Assembly (NCBI GenBank): GCA_934454585.1
Contig: CAKSFP010000031.1
Location: forward strand, 1-28,792
DNA from: an uncultured Clostridia bacterium
GTDB lineage: Bacteria; Bacillota; Clostridia; UMGS1810
Direction of reading: 5' to 3'
Length of the DNA: 28,792 bases
The notes beneath the pieces were generated by a model. The model did not search any database, was not told the DNA's origin, and worked only from the letters and a program-made list of their open reading frames with translations. The position numbers and the translations under genes were made by a program. Shown here one piece after another: positions 7,411 to 14,707 of this stretch (within the stretch, counting starts at the first letter, position 1; each line of letters opens with the position of its first letter).

Positions 7411-8385
7411 TTATATTACCGAATTTGTCAATTTGTTGTTGAAAAAGTCTTGAATGTTGCCAAGCGTTACATCGGCAATGTTTTCGAGTGCCTCGTTTGT
7501 GAGAAAAGCCTGATGTGAGGTGATGAGTACATTTGGCATGCTGAGCAGTATGCGCAGTGTGTCGTCGTCCACTATAGTGTCCGACTTATCCTCAAAGAAT
7601 ATGTCCGATTCCTCCTCGTACACATCGAGTGCCGCACCGCCGATTTTGCCGGATTTGAGTCCGTCGGCAAGGTCATCGGAATCTATGAGTGCTCCGCGTG
7701 ATGTGTTGAGTATTATCACTCCGTCTTTCATTACTTCTATGGTGTCGCGGCGGATGATGTGCTTTGTGTCGGCGGTCAACGGGCAGTGCAGTGATATTAT
7801 GTCTGCACGGCGGCACAGGGTTTCGATGTCTGTGTATTCTACTCCTTCAGCACTTGGGTATATGTCATACGCAATAACATTCATACCGAATCCGCGGCAG
7901 ATGTCGATGAAAACCTGACCGATTTTGCCTGTGCCCACTACACCGATTGTCTTGCCATGGAGATCAAATCCTGTGAGCCCGTTCAGACTGAAGTTAAAAT
8001 CCTTTGTACGGATGTACGCGCGGTGGATTCGTCGGTTGAGACAGAGTAACAGCCCCATGGCGTGCTCGGCAATGGCATATGGCGAATATTTCGGCACTCG
8101 CACAATGTTGATTTTGCCCTTGGCATACTTCGCATCTATGTTGTTAAACCCGGCGCAGCGCAGGGCAACCAGGTGTATGCCGAGAGAGACGAGCGTGTCT
8201 ATTGTGTCTTTGTCTATGGTGTCGTTGACAAATGCAATCACTCCGTCATATCCTTTTGCCATGACTGCGGTGTCGGCATTGAGCTTGGATTCAAAGTATT
8301 TGATGAAAACTCCGTATTTGTCCTTGAGTGCATCAAAACACATCTTGTCATAAGGTTTTGTGTCAAAAAAAGCCATTTTTATCAT
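7411..8385 (-). CDS. ldhA: D-lactate dehydrogenase (2-hydroxyacid dehydrogenase)
   Basis: NADH-dependent enzyme reducing pyruvate to D-lactate to regenerate NAD during fermentation; cytoplasmic. The 324 residues show the D-2-hydroxyacid fold: substrate loop LRCAGFNNID (75-84), dinucleotide-binding GVVGTGKIG (148-156), and the catalytic trio R230 (NTSRG), E259 (DVYEEES) and H291 (SHQAF). RVPKYSPYAIAEHA and NRRIHRAY are typical of the LdhA subgroup, as opposed to glycerate or phosphoglycerate dehydrogenases. The ribosome binding site GAGGAGG is strong. It lies 41 bases after tadA on the same strand, so the two may be cotranscribed. No own promoter was recognised. Confidence 0.93.
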   Translation of the reverse strand: MIKMAFFDTKPYDKMCFDALKDKYGVFIKYFESKLNADTAVMAKGYDGVIAFVNDTIDKDTIDTLVSLGIHLVALRCAGFNNIDAKYAKGKINIVRVPKYSPYAIAEHAMGLLLCLNRRIHRAYIRTKDFNFSLNGLTGFDLHGKTIGVVGTGKIGQVFIDICRGFGMNVIAYDIYPSAEGVEYTDIETLCRRADIISLHCPLTADTKHIIRRDTIEVMKDGVIILNTSRGALIDSDDLADGLKSGKIGGAALDVYEEESDIFFEDKSDTIVDDDTLRILLSMPNVLITSHQAFLTNEALENIADVTLGNIQDFFNNKLTNSVI

Positions 8386-8426
8386 GAAAAATCCCTCCTC
8401 ATGTAAGTTATAGTGTTTGTGTTGTT

Positions 8427-8879
8427 CTAATTATTATTCGATGAGCGCAGTTTTTCAAAAAAAACTTTCATAAGTTTTTTTGCTTTACTTTCGCCTATTC
8501 CGTGGTACACTTCCATGTTTGCGCACAGCGGATTTGCCGTGATCAGGTCATACCGAGATCCGCAGCAACCCATGTTCGGCTCGGCGGCGCCGATGTACAG
8601 GCGCTTCAGGCGTGCGTTGATTATCGCTCCGGTGCACATGGCGCACGGCTCCAGGGTGACATACATATCGCAGTCGTCAAGATATTTTCCGCATATCTTT
8701 GTCGCCTGTGCTATGGCGTTCATCTCGGCGTGGCAAAGGGGGCAAGAGTCTCTTTCCACGGTGTTTGCCGCCTTGGCTATTATTTCGCCGCCGCGTACTA
8801 TGAGCGCGCCCACGGGTATTTCACCGCATTCTGCTGCATCTTGCGCCGTCTCTATAGCTTTTTCCATGTATTTGTTCAT
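8427..8879 (-). CDS. tadA: tRNA-specific adenosine deaminase TadA
   Basis: Zinc enzyme that converts adenosine 34 of tRNA-Arg(ACG) to inosine. The 150-residue protein has the cytidine/deoxycytidylate deaminase signature: zinc ligand H50 with catalytic E52 in HAEMNAI, and C79 and C82 in PCAMC. GEIPVGALIV and IGAAEPNMGCCGS are typical of TadA. The start at 8879 follows GGGAGA. An earlier in-frame start at 8918 would lie in the tRNA terminator hairpin and is rejected. It is directly downstream of tRNA-Gly and its terminator, and may be expressed by read-through from that strong promoter. Confidence 0.92.
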   Translation of the reverse strand: MNKYMEKAIETAQDAAECGEIPVGALIVRGGEIIAKAANTVERDSCPLCHAEMNAIAQATKICGKYLDDCDMYVTLEPCAMCTGAIINARLKRLYIGAAEPNMGCCGSRYDLITANPLCANMEVYHGIGESKAKKLMKVFFEKLRSSNNN

Positions 8880-8905
8880 AATATTCTCCCAAGATTTTAA
8901 TAAAT

Positions 8906-8935
8906 AAAAAAAGCACACCGAGGTGTGCTTTTTTT
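8906..8935 (-). terminator. Terminator after tRNA-Gly(GCC)
   Basis: A-run, AGCACACC, GGTGTGCT, T-run: a perfect hairpin with runs on both sides, immediately after the tRNA 3' end. A nearly identical hairpin follows the second tRNA-Gly at 11896-11923. Confidence 0.9.
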
Positions 8936-9009
8936 GGAGCGGAAGACGAGATTCGAACTCGCGACGTTCACCTTGGCAAGGTGACGCTCTACCACTGAGC
9001 CACTCCCGC
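8935..9009 (-). tRNA. tRNA-Gly (GCC)
   Basis: Seven-base acceptor stem GCGGGAG/CTTCCGC, D-arm GGCTCAGTGGTAGAGC, anticodon stem TCACC/GGTGA with loop TTGCCAA (anticodon GCC, glycine), T-arm with GTTCGAATC, and an encoded CCA end. A perfect-consensus promoter lies upstream. Confidence 0.97.
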
Positions 9010-9029
9010 GTAACATAGATTACTTGGTT

Positions 9030-9058
9030 ATTATATCAGTTAAAACTCATTTTGTCAA
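9030..9058 (-). promoter_or_regulatory. Promoter of tRNA-Gly(GCC)
   Basis: Minus-strand TTGACA (9053-9058), exactly 17 bp, then TATAAT (9030-9035), about 20 bp before the mature tRNA end. Both boxes match the sigma-A consensus fully. Confidence 0.93.
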
Positions 9059-9115
9059 TAGATTTTTGCAAAAAAAATTAAAAAAGTTTCCGCAAAACAA
9101 CAAAAAGCTTTTATG

Positions 9116-9144
9116 ATGCATAAATTGCATTTTATGCGCATAAA
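9116..9144. promoter_or_regulatory. Pair of palindromes upstream of the amino-acid transporter
   Basis: ATGCATAAATTGCAT (9116-9130; arms ATGCA/TGCAT) directly abuts a perfect 14-bp palindrome TTTATGCGCATAAA (9131-9144). They lie about 45 bp upstream of the -35 box at 9189, a position suited to an activator. No regulator is identified. Confidence 0.4.
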
Positions 9145-9188
9145 CGCAGAAAAATGCTGTATAAAAGACAAAAAAATTCATTTTGCTA

Positions 9189-9217
9189 TTGACATTGAAG
9201 TTTTTTGGTAGTATCAT
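9189..9217 (+). promoter_or_regulatory. Promoter of the amino-acid ABC operon
   Basis: TTGACA (9189-9194), 17-bp spacer, TATCAT (9212-9217), about 40 bp before the permease start. Confidence 0.82.
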
Positions 9218-9255
9218 ATATATTTGTAGTACATAAGGTTCGGGAGGACATTAAT

Positions 9256-9975
9256 ATGTCGTTATTAAATCAGCTTGCAAGTTCGGGTGCTTGGTACAGC
9301 GGCTTTTTCAGTGATTTTATAAAATGCTTTATCACAAAATCAAGATATCTGCTGGTCTTCGAGGGCATATCTGTCACCGTAAAGGTGTCGATTGTTGCGG
9401 CAGTGCTTGGTATTCTCATTGGATTGCTCATAGCGATGTGCAATCTCTCCAAATCAAAATTGCTCAATGTCATCGGCAAGTGTTATACCGATATAATCCG
9501 CGGCACACCGACGGTCACTCAGCTTCTCATAATTTACTTTGTGGTATTTGCGTCGGTTACGAGCCTTGATAAATGGGTGATAGCAAGCATAGCCTTCGGC
9601 ATAAACTCCGGCGGATATGTTGCCGAGATCATAAGAGCCGGTATAATGTCTATTGACAAAGGGCAGACCGAGGCAGGCAGATCTCTCGGTATGAACGGAT
9701 TCCAGACCATGTTGCACATAATCATTCCCCAGGCTGTGAAGAATATCTTCCCGGCGCTGTGCAATGAGTTTATAGTGCTCATAAAGGAAACTGCAATTGT
9801 CGGCTATGTGGGTCTGCGCGACATTGCAAAAGCCGGCGATCAGATAAAATCTGCCACATACATTGCTTTTATGCCGCTCATCGGCACAGCAATTATATAT
9901 TTTGTCATGATAAAGGCGCTTACAATCTTCTTTGCAAGGCTTGAGGCAAGACTGCGCAAATCAGACCAACACTGA
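9256..9975 (+). CDS. Polar amino-acid ABC transporter permease
   Basis: A 239-aa inner-membrane permease of the HisM/GlnP family, forming the channel of a polar amino-acid importer. Hydrophobic segments lie near residues 37-60, 81-115 and 205-225, and RGTPTVTQLLIIYF is the typical loop and helix of the family. The EAA motif (EAGRSLGMNGFQTMLHIIIPQA, about 138-159) docks with the ATPase. Only one permease gene is present, so the channel is probably a homodimer. The start at 9256 follows GGGAGG (9242-9247); an in-frame start at 9205 lies in the promoter. ATPase and binding-protein genes follow in the same direction. Confidence 0.92.
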   Translation: MSLLNQLASSGAWYSGFFSDFIKCFITKSRYLLVFEGISVTVKVSIVAAVLGILIGLLIAMCNLSKSKLLNVIGKCYTDIIRGTPTVTQLLIIYFVVFASVTSLDKWVIASIAFGINSGGYVAEIIRAGIMSIDKGQTEAGRSLGMNGFQTMLHIIIPQAVKNIFPALCNEFIVLIKETAIVGYVGLRDIAKAGDQIKSATYIAFMPLIGTAIIYFVMIKALTIFFARLEARLRKSDQH

Positions 9976-9994
9976 TTTTTCGGAGGAGATAACT

Positions 9995-10717
9995 TTGATA
10001 AGAGTAAAAAGTTTACACAAAAAATTCGGCGACCTGGAGGTGCTCAAGGGTATAGATGAGCATATAACTCCCGGTGAGGTTGTGGTTGTCATCGGTCCGT
10101 CCGGCTCGGGCAAATCCACATTTCTGCGCTGTCTTAATCTGCTTGAGATACCCACGAGCGGAGAAATATACATCGATAACGAACTCATCACGGACAAAAA
10201 GGTAGATGTAAACGCCATACGCAAAAAAATGGGCATGGTGTTTCAACAGTTTAACCTGTTTCCGCACCTGACAATCATTGAAAATGTTACCATAGCTCCC
10301 ACACTTGTGAATAAGGAAAGTAAGGCAGATGCGGTAAAAAAAGGCGAGGAACTGCTCTCAAGAGTAGGCATGCTCGATAAGCGAGATGCCTATCCTTCAC
10401 AGCTTTCCGGCGGGCAAAAGCAGAGGGTCGCAATTGCGCGTGCGCTTGCCATGAACCCCGAAATAATGCTCTTTGACGAGCCGACATCCGCGCTTGATCC
10501 GGAGATGGTCGGAGAGGTGCTCGATGTTATGAAAAACCTTGCTAAGGACGGCATGACCATGGTTTGCGTCACTCACGAGATGGGTTTTGCGCGTGAGGTT
10601 GCATCGAGAGTGCTCTTTATGGATGAGGGAATAGTAATGGAGCAGGGTACTCCGGACGAAATTTTCACCAACCCTCAAAACGAACGCACTAAGCTGTTTC
10701 TCAGCAAGGTGCTGTGA
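9995..10717 (+). CDS. Polar amino-acid ABC transporter ATP-binding protein
   Basis: This 240-aa ATPase powers the importer. It has Walker A GPSGSGKST (34-42), the Q-loop VFQQFNLFPHLT (83-93), the signature LSGGQKQRVAIARAL (137-151), Walker B IMLFDEPTSALDPE (157-170) and the switch histidine H194 in VTHEMGFA. These match the GlnQ/HisP family closely. The start is the TTG at 9995, seven bases after GGAGGAG (9982-9988) and 20 bases after the permease stop; in-frame codons further upstream overlap the permease gene. Substrate specificity cannot be read from the ATPase. Confidence 0.94.
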   Translation: MIRVKSLHKKFGDLEVLKGIDEHITPGEVVVVIGPSGSGKSTFLRCLNLLEIPTSGEIYIDNELITDKKVDVNAIRKKMGMVFQQFNLFPHLTIIENVTIAPTLVNKESKADAVKKGEELLSRVGMLDKRDAYPSQLSGGQKQRVAIARALAMNPEIMLFDEPTSALDPEMVGEVLDVMKNLAKDGMTMVCVTHEMGFAREVASRVLFMDEGIVMEQGTPDEIFTNPQNERTKLFLSKVL

Positions 10718-10771
10718 TCATTGTTTGTAGCGCTCATGCGTTATGATATATTTTCAAAAGGAGAGATTTTT

Positions 10772-11578
10772 ATGAAAAAGTTTTTATTGGCAGTTCTTTG
10801 TCTGAGCCTTGTCGTATTCAGTTTTGCGGCTTGCTCCGGCAACAACAATGCGGCAAATGACGCTGAAAACACTTCAAACGAAGGCTCATTTACCATGGAG
10901 ACACTCAACATAGGCACAAACGCAGAGTTTCCTCCGTTCGAGTATGTTGACAGCGAGGCAGGCGTAATTGACGAATTCGCCGGCATAGATATGGAAGTTG
11001 CAAAGAGTATCGCAGAGTCAATCAGTGCAAAACCCGTTATCAACAACATGGATTTTGACGGACTTCTCCTCGCGCTCGACAACGGGCAGGTTGATGCGGT
11101 TATAGCAGGCATGTCAATCACTCCCGAGAGAAAGGAACAGGTTGATTTCTCCAAGCCGTATTACAAGGCTACACAGGTTATGATCGTTTCCGAGGATTCT
11201 GCTATTGCTGCTGCAACAGATCTTGCAGGCAAAAAGATCGGTGTTATCGACGGTTACACAGGTCAGACATGCGTTGAGGAGCTCGGATATGACTACAGCG
11301 GTTACAAAAAGGGTGCAGACGCAGTTCTTGATCTTGCTAACGGCAAGCTTGATGCTGTTGTGATCGATTCTTCCACTGCTGAAAAATTCATCGGCGAGAC
11401 AAAGGGCCTCAAAATTGTTGAAGACTCCAACGCATTTGACAGTGAGGAGTACGGAATTGCCGTTAAGAAAGGCAACACAAAACTTCTCGATGCTATCAAT
11501 GCTCAGATAGACAAACTTACTTCAGACGGTTCTATCGATAAGTTCTGTGAGAAGTATGAAGGCGCAGACGCTGAGTGA
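10772..11578 (+). CDS. Amino-acid ABC transporter substrate-binding lipoprotein
   Basis: A 268-aa solute-binding protein of the polar amino-acid (family 3) type. It has a lipoprotein signal peptide with a hydrophobic core and the lipobox FAAC, giving C21 as the lipidated residue, then a low-complexity N/A/E linker. The mature protein shows the family landmarks: NAEFPPFEY near the amino end, FDGLLLALDNGQVDAVIAGMSIT and the ligand-contacting R in TPERKEQVDFS. It is anchored outside the membrane and delivers substrate to the permease. The start follows AAAGGAG (10757-10763). A glutamine, histidine or cystine substrate is possible and undecided. Confidence 0.93.
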   Translation: MKKFLLAVLCLSLVVFSFAACSGNNNAANDAENTSNEGSFTMETLNIGTNAEFPPFEYVDSEAGVIDEFAGIDMEVAKSIAESISAKPVINNMDFDGLLLALDNGQVDAVIAGMSITPERKEQVDFSKPYYKATQVMIVSEDSAIAAATDLAGKKIGVIDGYTGQTCVEELGYDYSGYKKGADAVLDLANGKLDAVVIDSSTAEKFIGETKGLKIVEDSNAFDSEEYGIAVKKGNTKLLDAINAQIDKLTSDGSIDKFCEKYEGADAE

Positions 11579-11615
11579 TTAATAGACTGAAAAATTGAAA
11601 TGATGTTGAAAAGGT

Positions 11616-11647
11616 GTTGTCACGGGGATTCGTGACAACGCTTTTTT
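11616..11647 (+). terminator. Terminator of the ABC operon
   Basis: GTTGTCACG (11616-11624), loop GGGATT, CGTGACAAC (11631-11639), GC, then six T (11642-11647). Confidence 0.93.
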
Positions 11648-11713
11648 GGTATGACGGTTAATTTATTAAAAGTCATTGAATTTTATTTGCAACATGTATT
11701 AGTGGTTTTTGCA

Positions 11714-11892
11714 GTGAAATATCTCGCGTACCACGCGATGTGAAATAAACCCTTCGGGTTTGTGAAATAGATAGCTAACGCTCTCTGTGAAATGAAATTT
11801 GCCTTTTAACATCCGCTTTAGCGGATATTTCACGCGCCGCAGGCGCATTTCACGGCGAAGCCATTTCACTTGACGCGAAGCGGCAAATTTCG
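11714..11892. repeat. Array of seven mini-hairpins separated by GTGAAAT/ATTTCAC
   Basis: Four copies of GTGAAAT (11714, 11740, 11762, 11787) are followed by three copies of its reverse complement ATTTCAC (11827, 11847, 11863) and a variant ATTTCG (11887). Between them lie short, unrelated self-complementary segments, for example AAACCC-TTC-GGGTTT (11747-11761), ATCCGC-TTTA-GCGGAT (11811-11826), GCGCC-GCA-GGCGC (11834-11846) and GGC-GAA-GCC (11854-11862). GAAATTTGCC (11794-11803) also pairs with GGCAAATTTC (11882-11891), closing the right half. No open frame or promoter is evident. It lies between the ABC operon terminator and the tRNA-Gly(CCC) terminator, filling an otherwise gene-free 345 bases. 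It is not a CRISPR. Function unknown. Confidence 0.85.
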
Positions 11893-11895
11893 TTG

Positions 11896-11923
11896 AAAAA
11901 AGCACACCGAAGTGTGCTTTTTT
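11896..11923 (-). terminator. Terminator after tRNA-Gly(CCC)
   Basis: AAAAA, AGCACAC, loop, GTGTGCT, T-run, directly after the tRNA 3' end. It differs by only one base in the stem-loop from the terminator after the other tRNA-Gly. Confidence 0.88.
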
Positions 11924-11924
11924 C

Positions 11925-11998
11925 TGGAGCAGGCAACGGGGATCGAACCCGCGACAGCGGCTTGGGAAGCCGCAGTTTTACCACTAAACTATGCCTGC
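11925..11998 (-). tRNA. tRNA-Gly (CCC)
   Basis: Acceptor stem GCAGGCA/TGCCTGC, D-arm TAGTTTAGTGGTAAAAC, anticodon stem GCGGC/GCCGC with loop TTCCCAA (anticodon CCC, glycine), T-arm GCGGGTTCGATCCCCG, encoded CCA. No strong -35 box was found just upstream, so its promoter is uncertain. Confidence 0.96.
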
Positions 11999-12018
11999 AA
12001 ACATATAATATAAAGTCA

Positions 12019-12106
12019 GATTTCTGCGGATGCCTTTTCGCGCCGAACGGCCGTCCTGTCAAACAACATTTCATGATTACAAAACATTGTTTGACAGGCA
12101 GAAATC
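12019..12106. repeat. Nested inverted repeat upstream of tRNA-Gly(CCC)
   Basis: Outer arms GATTTCTGC (12019-12027) and GCAGAAATC (12098-12106) enclose perfect inner arms CCTGTCAAACAA (12055-12066) and TTGTTTGACAGG (12087-12098), plus a small GCCG/CGGC hairpin in the left arm. The whole could fold as a branched structure. It lies between nicotinate phosphoribosyltransferase and the tRNA. There is no T-run, so it is not a typical terminator; it may be an mRNA end structure or a MITE-like insertion. Confidence 0.7.
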
Positions 12107-12153
12107 TTCACTTACAAAGTAAAGCTTTTCGGGCGTGATTTTTTTATTCGCTT

Positions 12154-13593
12154 TTATCTGTGTTCGTTCAAAAGTTTGTCTTTTATCTTCCAAAGCTTTT
12201 CCGATAAATCAACATAATAGTTATGCGGATTTTCAAATCGTTTTACCTCGTCCCAAAGGGTGTCTATCTGGTCCATACAAAACTTTCTTATTTCTTGTAC
12301 ATCGGGTGATTCATATACGCACTTGCCGTGGTCAAACACCTTAACCAGGAGTTCCTTTGCCTCATAGTCGGTTATAACCTTGCGTTTCCATGTGTGTATC
12401 GGGTCAAATATCTCATAGTCCTCGCCGCACGGAGTCGGTTCGTCAACCGTCATCAGCACATCGGCAATTGCCTTGCCGCTGTCCTTGGAGTAGAGACGAA
12501 CTACCTTTTTGTTGCACGGTGTGGTTATTTTGGACACATTCTCCGAAAGCTTGATTTTTGGTATCTCCGTGTCACCGTCATATATGGATGCAAGCTTGTA
12601 CACGCCGCCGAACACGGGTTCGGACTTTGATGTGATGAGTCTTTCGCCCACTCCAAATGAATCTATGCAAGCTCCCTGGCTTATCAGGTCATGAATAATG
12701 TATTCGTCAAGGGAGTTTGACACGCAGATTTTTACTTCCGGCAAACCTTGCTCATCGAGAATTTGTCTTACCTTTTTTGTGAGATATGTTATATCTCCGC
12801 TGTCTATCCTTATGCCGCCGGGTTTGTGCCCCGAGGGTATTATGACTTCTTTGAACACTCTTATGGCATTCGGCAGACCCGATTTAAGCACATTGTATGT
12901 GTCGATAAGCAGAGTGCAATTCTCGGGGTATGTCTCGGCATATGCCTTGAAAGCCTCGTATTCCGACGGAAACAGCTGAATCCAACTGTGTGCCATAGTA
13001 CCGAGTGCCGGTATGCCGTCGGTTATATCGGATATGGTGCATGCTGTTCCGACACATCCGGATATATATGCCGCTCTTGCGCCGTGTATGGCGCCGTATA
13101 CACCCTGAGCACGGCGCGAACCGAATTCCATTATCGGGCGTCCTTTTGCCGCACGGACAATTCTGTTTGATTTCGTAGCAATCAGGCTTTGATGGTTGAT
13201 TGTCAGCAGCAGCATAGTCTCCAGAAGCTGTGCCTGCATTACAGGGCCTATTACTTTAACTATCGGTTCGCCGGGGAATATCGGCGTGCCTTCTTTTATG
13301 GCCCACACATCACAGCTGAATTCAAAATTTTTGAGGTAACTCAAAAACTCCTCGCTGAATATGCCGCGCGAGCGCAGATATGCAATGTCGTCATCACTGA
13401 ATTGCAGCTTTTTGATGTAGTCTATGAGCTGTTCCAGACCTACCATTATCGCAAAACCGCCGTCATCGGGCACCTTGCGGAAGAACATATCGAAACAAGC
13501 GATTTTGTCCCTATAGCCATGTTCAAGATATCCGTTTGCCATGGTGAGCTCATAAAAATCCATGAGCATGGTGAAATTCATCATTTTATTCAT
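12154..13593 (-). CDS. pncB: Nicotinate phosphoribosyltransferase
   Basis: Enzyme of the Preiss-Handler NAD salvage pathway: nicotinate plus PRPP gives nicotinate mononucleotide, with ATP hydrolysis. The 479-residue length fits the longer bacterial/eukaryotic-like form. It begins with the family-typical TMLMDFYELTMANGYLEHG and contains EFGSRRAQG (157-165), the GTMAHSW motif with H202, the phosphorylated catalytic histidine, and RIDSGDITYLTKKVR near the PRPP site. A GGAG-type ribosome binding site precedes the ATG. It is transcribed with the 91-aa gene upstream (39-base gap). Downstream come the inverted repeat and tRNA-Gly(CCC) on the same strand. Confidence 0.95.
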   Translation of the reverse strand: MNKMMNFTMLMDFYELTMANGYLEHGYRDKIACFDMFFRKVPDDGGFAIMVGLEQLIDYIKKLQFSDDDIAYLRSRGIFSEEFLSYLKNFEFSCDVWAIKEGTPIFPGEPIVKVIGPVMQAQLLETMLLLTINHQSLIATKSNRIVRAAKGRPIMEFGSRRAQGVYGAIHGARAAYISGCVGTACTISDITDGIPALGTMAHSWIQLFPSEYEAFKAYAETYPENCTLLIDTYNVLKSGLPNAIRVFKEVIIPSGHKPGGIRIDSGDITYLTKKVRQILDEQGLPEVKICVSNSLDEYIIHDLISQGACIDSFGVGERLITSKSEPVFGGVYKLASIYDGDTEIPKIKLSENVSKITTPCNKKVVRLYSKDSGKAIADVLMTVDEPTPCGEDYEIFDPIHTWKRKVITDYEAKELLVKVFDHGKCVYESPDVQEIRKFCMDQIDTLWDEVKRFENPHNYYVDLSEKLWKIKDKLLNEHR

Positions 13594-13632
13594 ATTAATT
13601 CAATCTCCGTCAATTGCGCTGCCGCGCAAAGA

Positions 13633-13908
13633 TTAGTTGTTTTTTGCGGATTCGAGCCAAAATGCGCCTATGTCAAGTGCGCGGTAGAGGCTTTCTTTTT
13701 CCACCCTCTTGACTGTTCTGCCGTTCTCTATGAGCGACACCGCCACATTGCTTGCCAGTTCAAGACCTTTGAAAGCGGTTGTGCCGAGAATCTCCATCTG
13801 AACATAAATCGGGTCAAAAAGATCGCCATATACTATTACATTGCCTCTTTTTACAAGCGGTATGTTTTTGTATAGCAAAGCTGTTTTTTCTTTATTTTCC
13901 GTTGCCAT
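13633..13908 (-). CDS. Small protein of unknown function
   Basis: I do not recognise this 91-aa protein. It starts MATENKEKTALLYKN and has no membrane segment, signal peptide or cysteine. A middle part (IPLVKRGNVIVYGDLFDPIYV) looks like beta strands, followed by a helical stretch (LELASNVAVSLIENGRTVKRVEKESLYRALDIGAFWLES). The start at 13908 is chosen for TGGAGTGA just upstream and the promoter at 13939-13967; in-frame codons up to 13992 lie in the promoter. It is the first gene of a two-gene unit with nicotinate phosphoribosyltransferase, which hints at, but does not prove, a link to NAD salvage. Confidence 0.75.
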   Translation of the reverse strand: MATENKEKTALLYKNIPLVKRGNVIVYGDLFDPIYVQMEILGTTAFKGLELASNVAVSLIENGRTVKRVEKESLYRALDIGAFWLESAKNN

Positions 13909-13938
13909 TATATCACTCCATCTAATATTATTGCTTAT

Positions 13939-13967
13939 ATCATACCACATTTTTTTTGCTCTGTAAA
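13939..13967 (-). promoter_or_regulatory. Promoter of the 91-aa protein/pncB unit
   Basis: Minus-strand TTTACA (13962-13967), 17-bp spacer, TATGAT (13939-13944). Confidence 0.78.
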
Positions 13968-14026
13968 GCAATAAAATCAAATATTCGGGCAAAATAATAA
14001 AATAATTTCAGAAGGAATGATAAGTT

Positions 14027-14707
14027 TTGATAATTTCACTTGTTAGAACGATTATTTTTTACAATTTGGTCATAGTTGCACTTCGGATTATGGGCAAGAG
14101 GCAGATAGGCGAGATGCAACCGTCCGAACTCGTTGTGGCGATTATGATATCAGATCTTGCCACCATACCGATGAGCGAACAGGGTATACCGCTTCTCTAT
14201 GGAGTGATACCCATCTTCACTCTGGTGCTTGCGGAGATATGCTGGTCGTTTCTGTGCCTCAAGAGCGAAAAGATAAGGAGCGTCATATCCGGCAGACCGA
14301 GTGTGATTATGCTGCACGGCATAATTGATGAGCAGGAATTGAAAAAGCTGCGGTTCAATCTGTCAGACATGACGGAGGAACTTCGATTGCAGGGATATTA
14401 CGATATATCACAGGTTGACACGGTGGTGCTCGAGACCAACGGGCAGATGACCGTGATACCCAAGGCTGAGTATAAAACCCCCGATTGCTCGGATTTTGGT
14501 ATAAAATCCGAGACGGACGAACTGCCGTTTGTGCTTGTATCCGATGGTAAACTTAATGAAACCAACCTTAAAAAATCGGGATTCGACATCAAATGGCTCA
14601 TAAAAAAGATAAACGAATACGGCGGAAAAAAAGTCTCCGATGTGCTCTATATGACCTATTTTAGAAAAAATTGTTTTGTACAGTTGAGAAAGGGGAGAGG
14701 CAAATGA
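14027..14707 (+). CDS. DUF421 (YetF-like) membrane protein
   Basis: This 226-aa protein has an amino-terminal membrane part (hydrophobic stretches about 2-20, 34-50 and 58-75) with the family signature RIMGKRQIGEMQPSELVVAIMISDLATIP, then a cytoplasmic domain with GRPSVIMLHGIIDEQELKKLRF and LRLQGYYDISQVDTVVLETNGQMTV. These are the hallmarks of DUF421/YetF proteins, common in Firmicutes, with no settled biochemical role. The start is a TTG at 14027, six bases after the purine-rich GAAGGAATGA. The stop overlaps the next ATG by four bases, so the two genes are coupled. Confidence 0.9.
   Translation: MIISLVRTIIFYNLVIVALRIMGKRQIGEMQPSELVVAIMISDLATIPMSEQGIPLLYGVIPIFTLVLAEICWSFLCLKSEKIRSVISGRPSVIMLHGIIDEQELKKLRFNLSDMTEELRLQGYYDISQVDTVVLETNGQMTVIPKAEYKTPDCSDFGIKSETDELPFVLVSDGKLNETNLKKSGFDIKWLIKKINEYGGKKVSDVLYMTYFRKNCFVQLRKGRGK

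Noticed and set aside
11714..11892. CRISPR array
   Set aside because: The repeat is only 7 bases, spacers are 9-33 bases and self-complementary, the repeat changes orientation in the middle, and there are no cas genes.
11893..12138. 81-aa plus-strand open frame
   Set aside because: It reads antisense through tRNA-Gly(CCC); such frames are a common annotation artefact of tRNA sequence.
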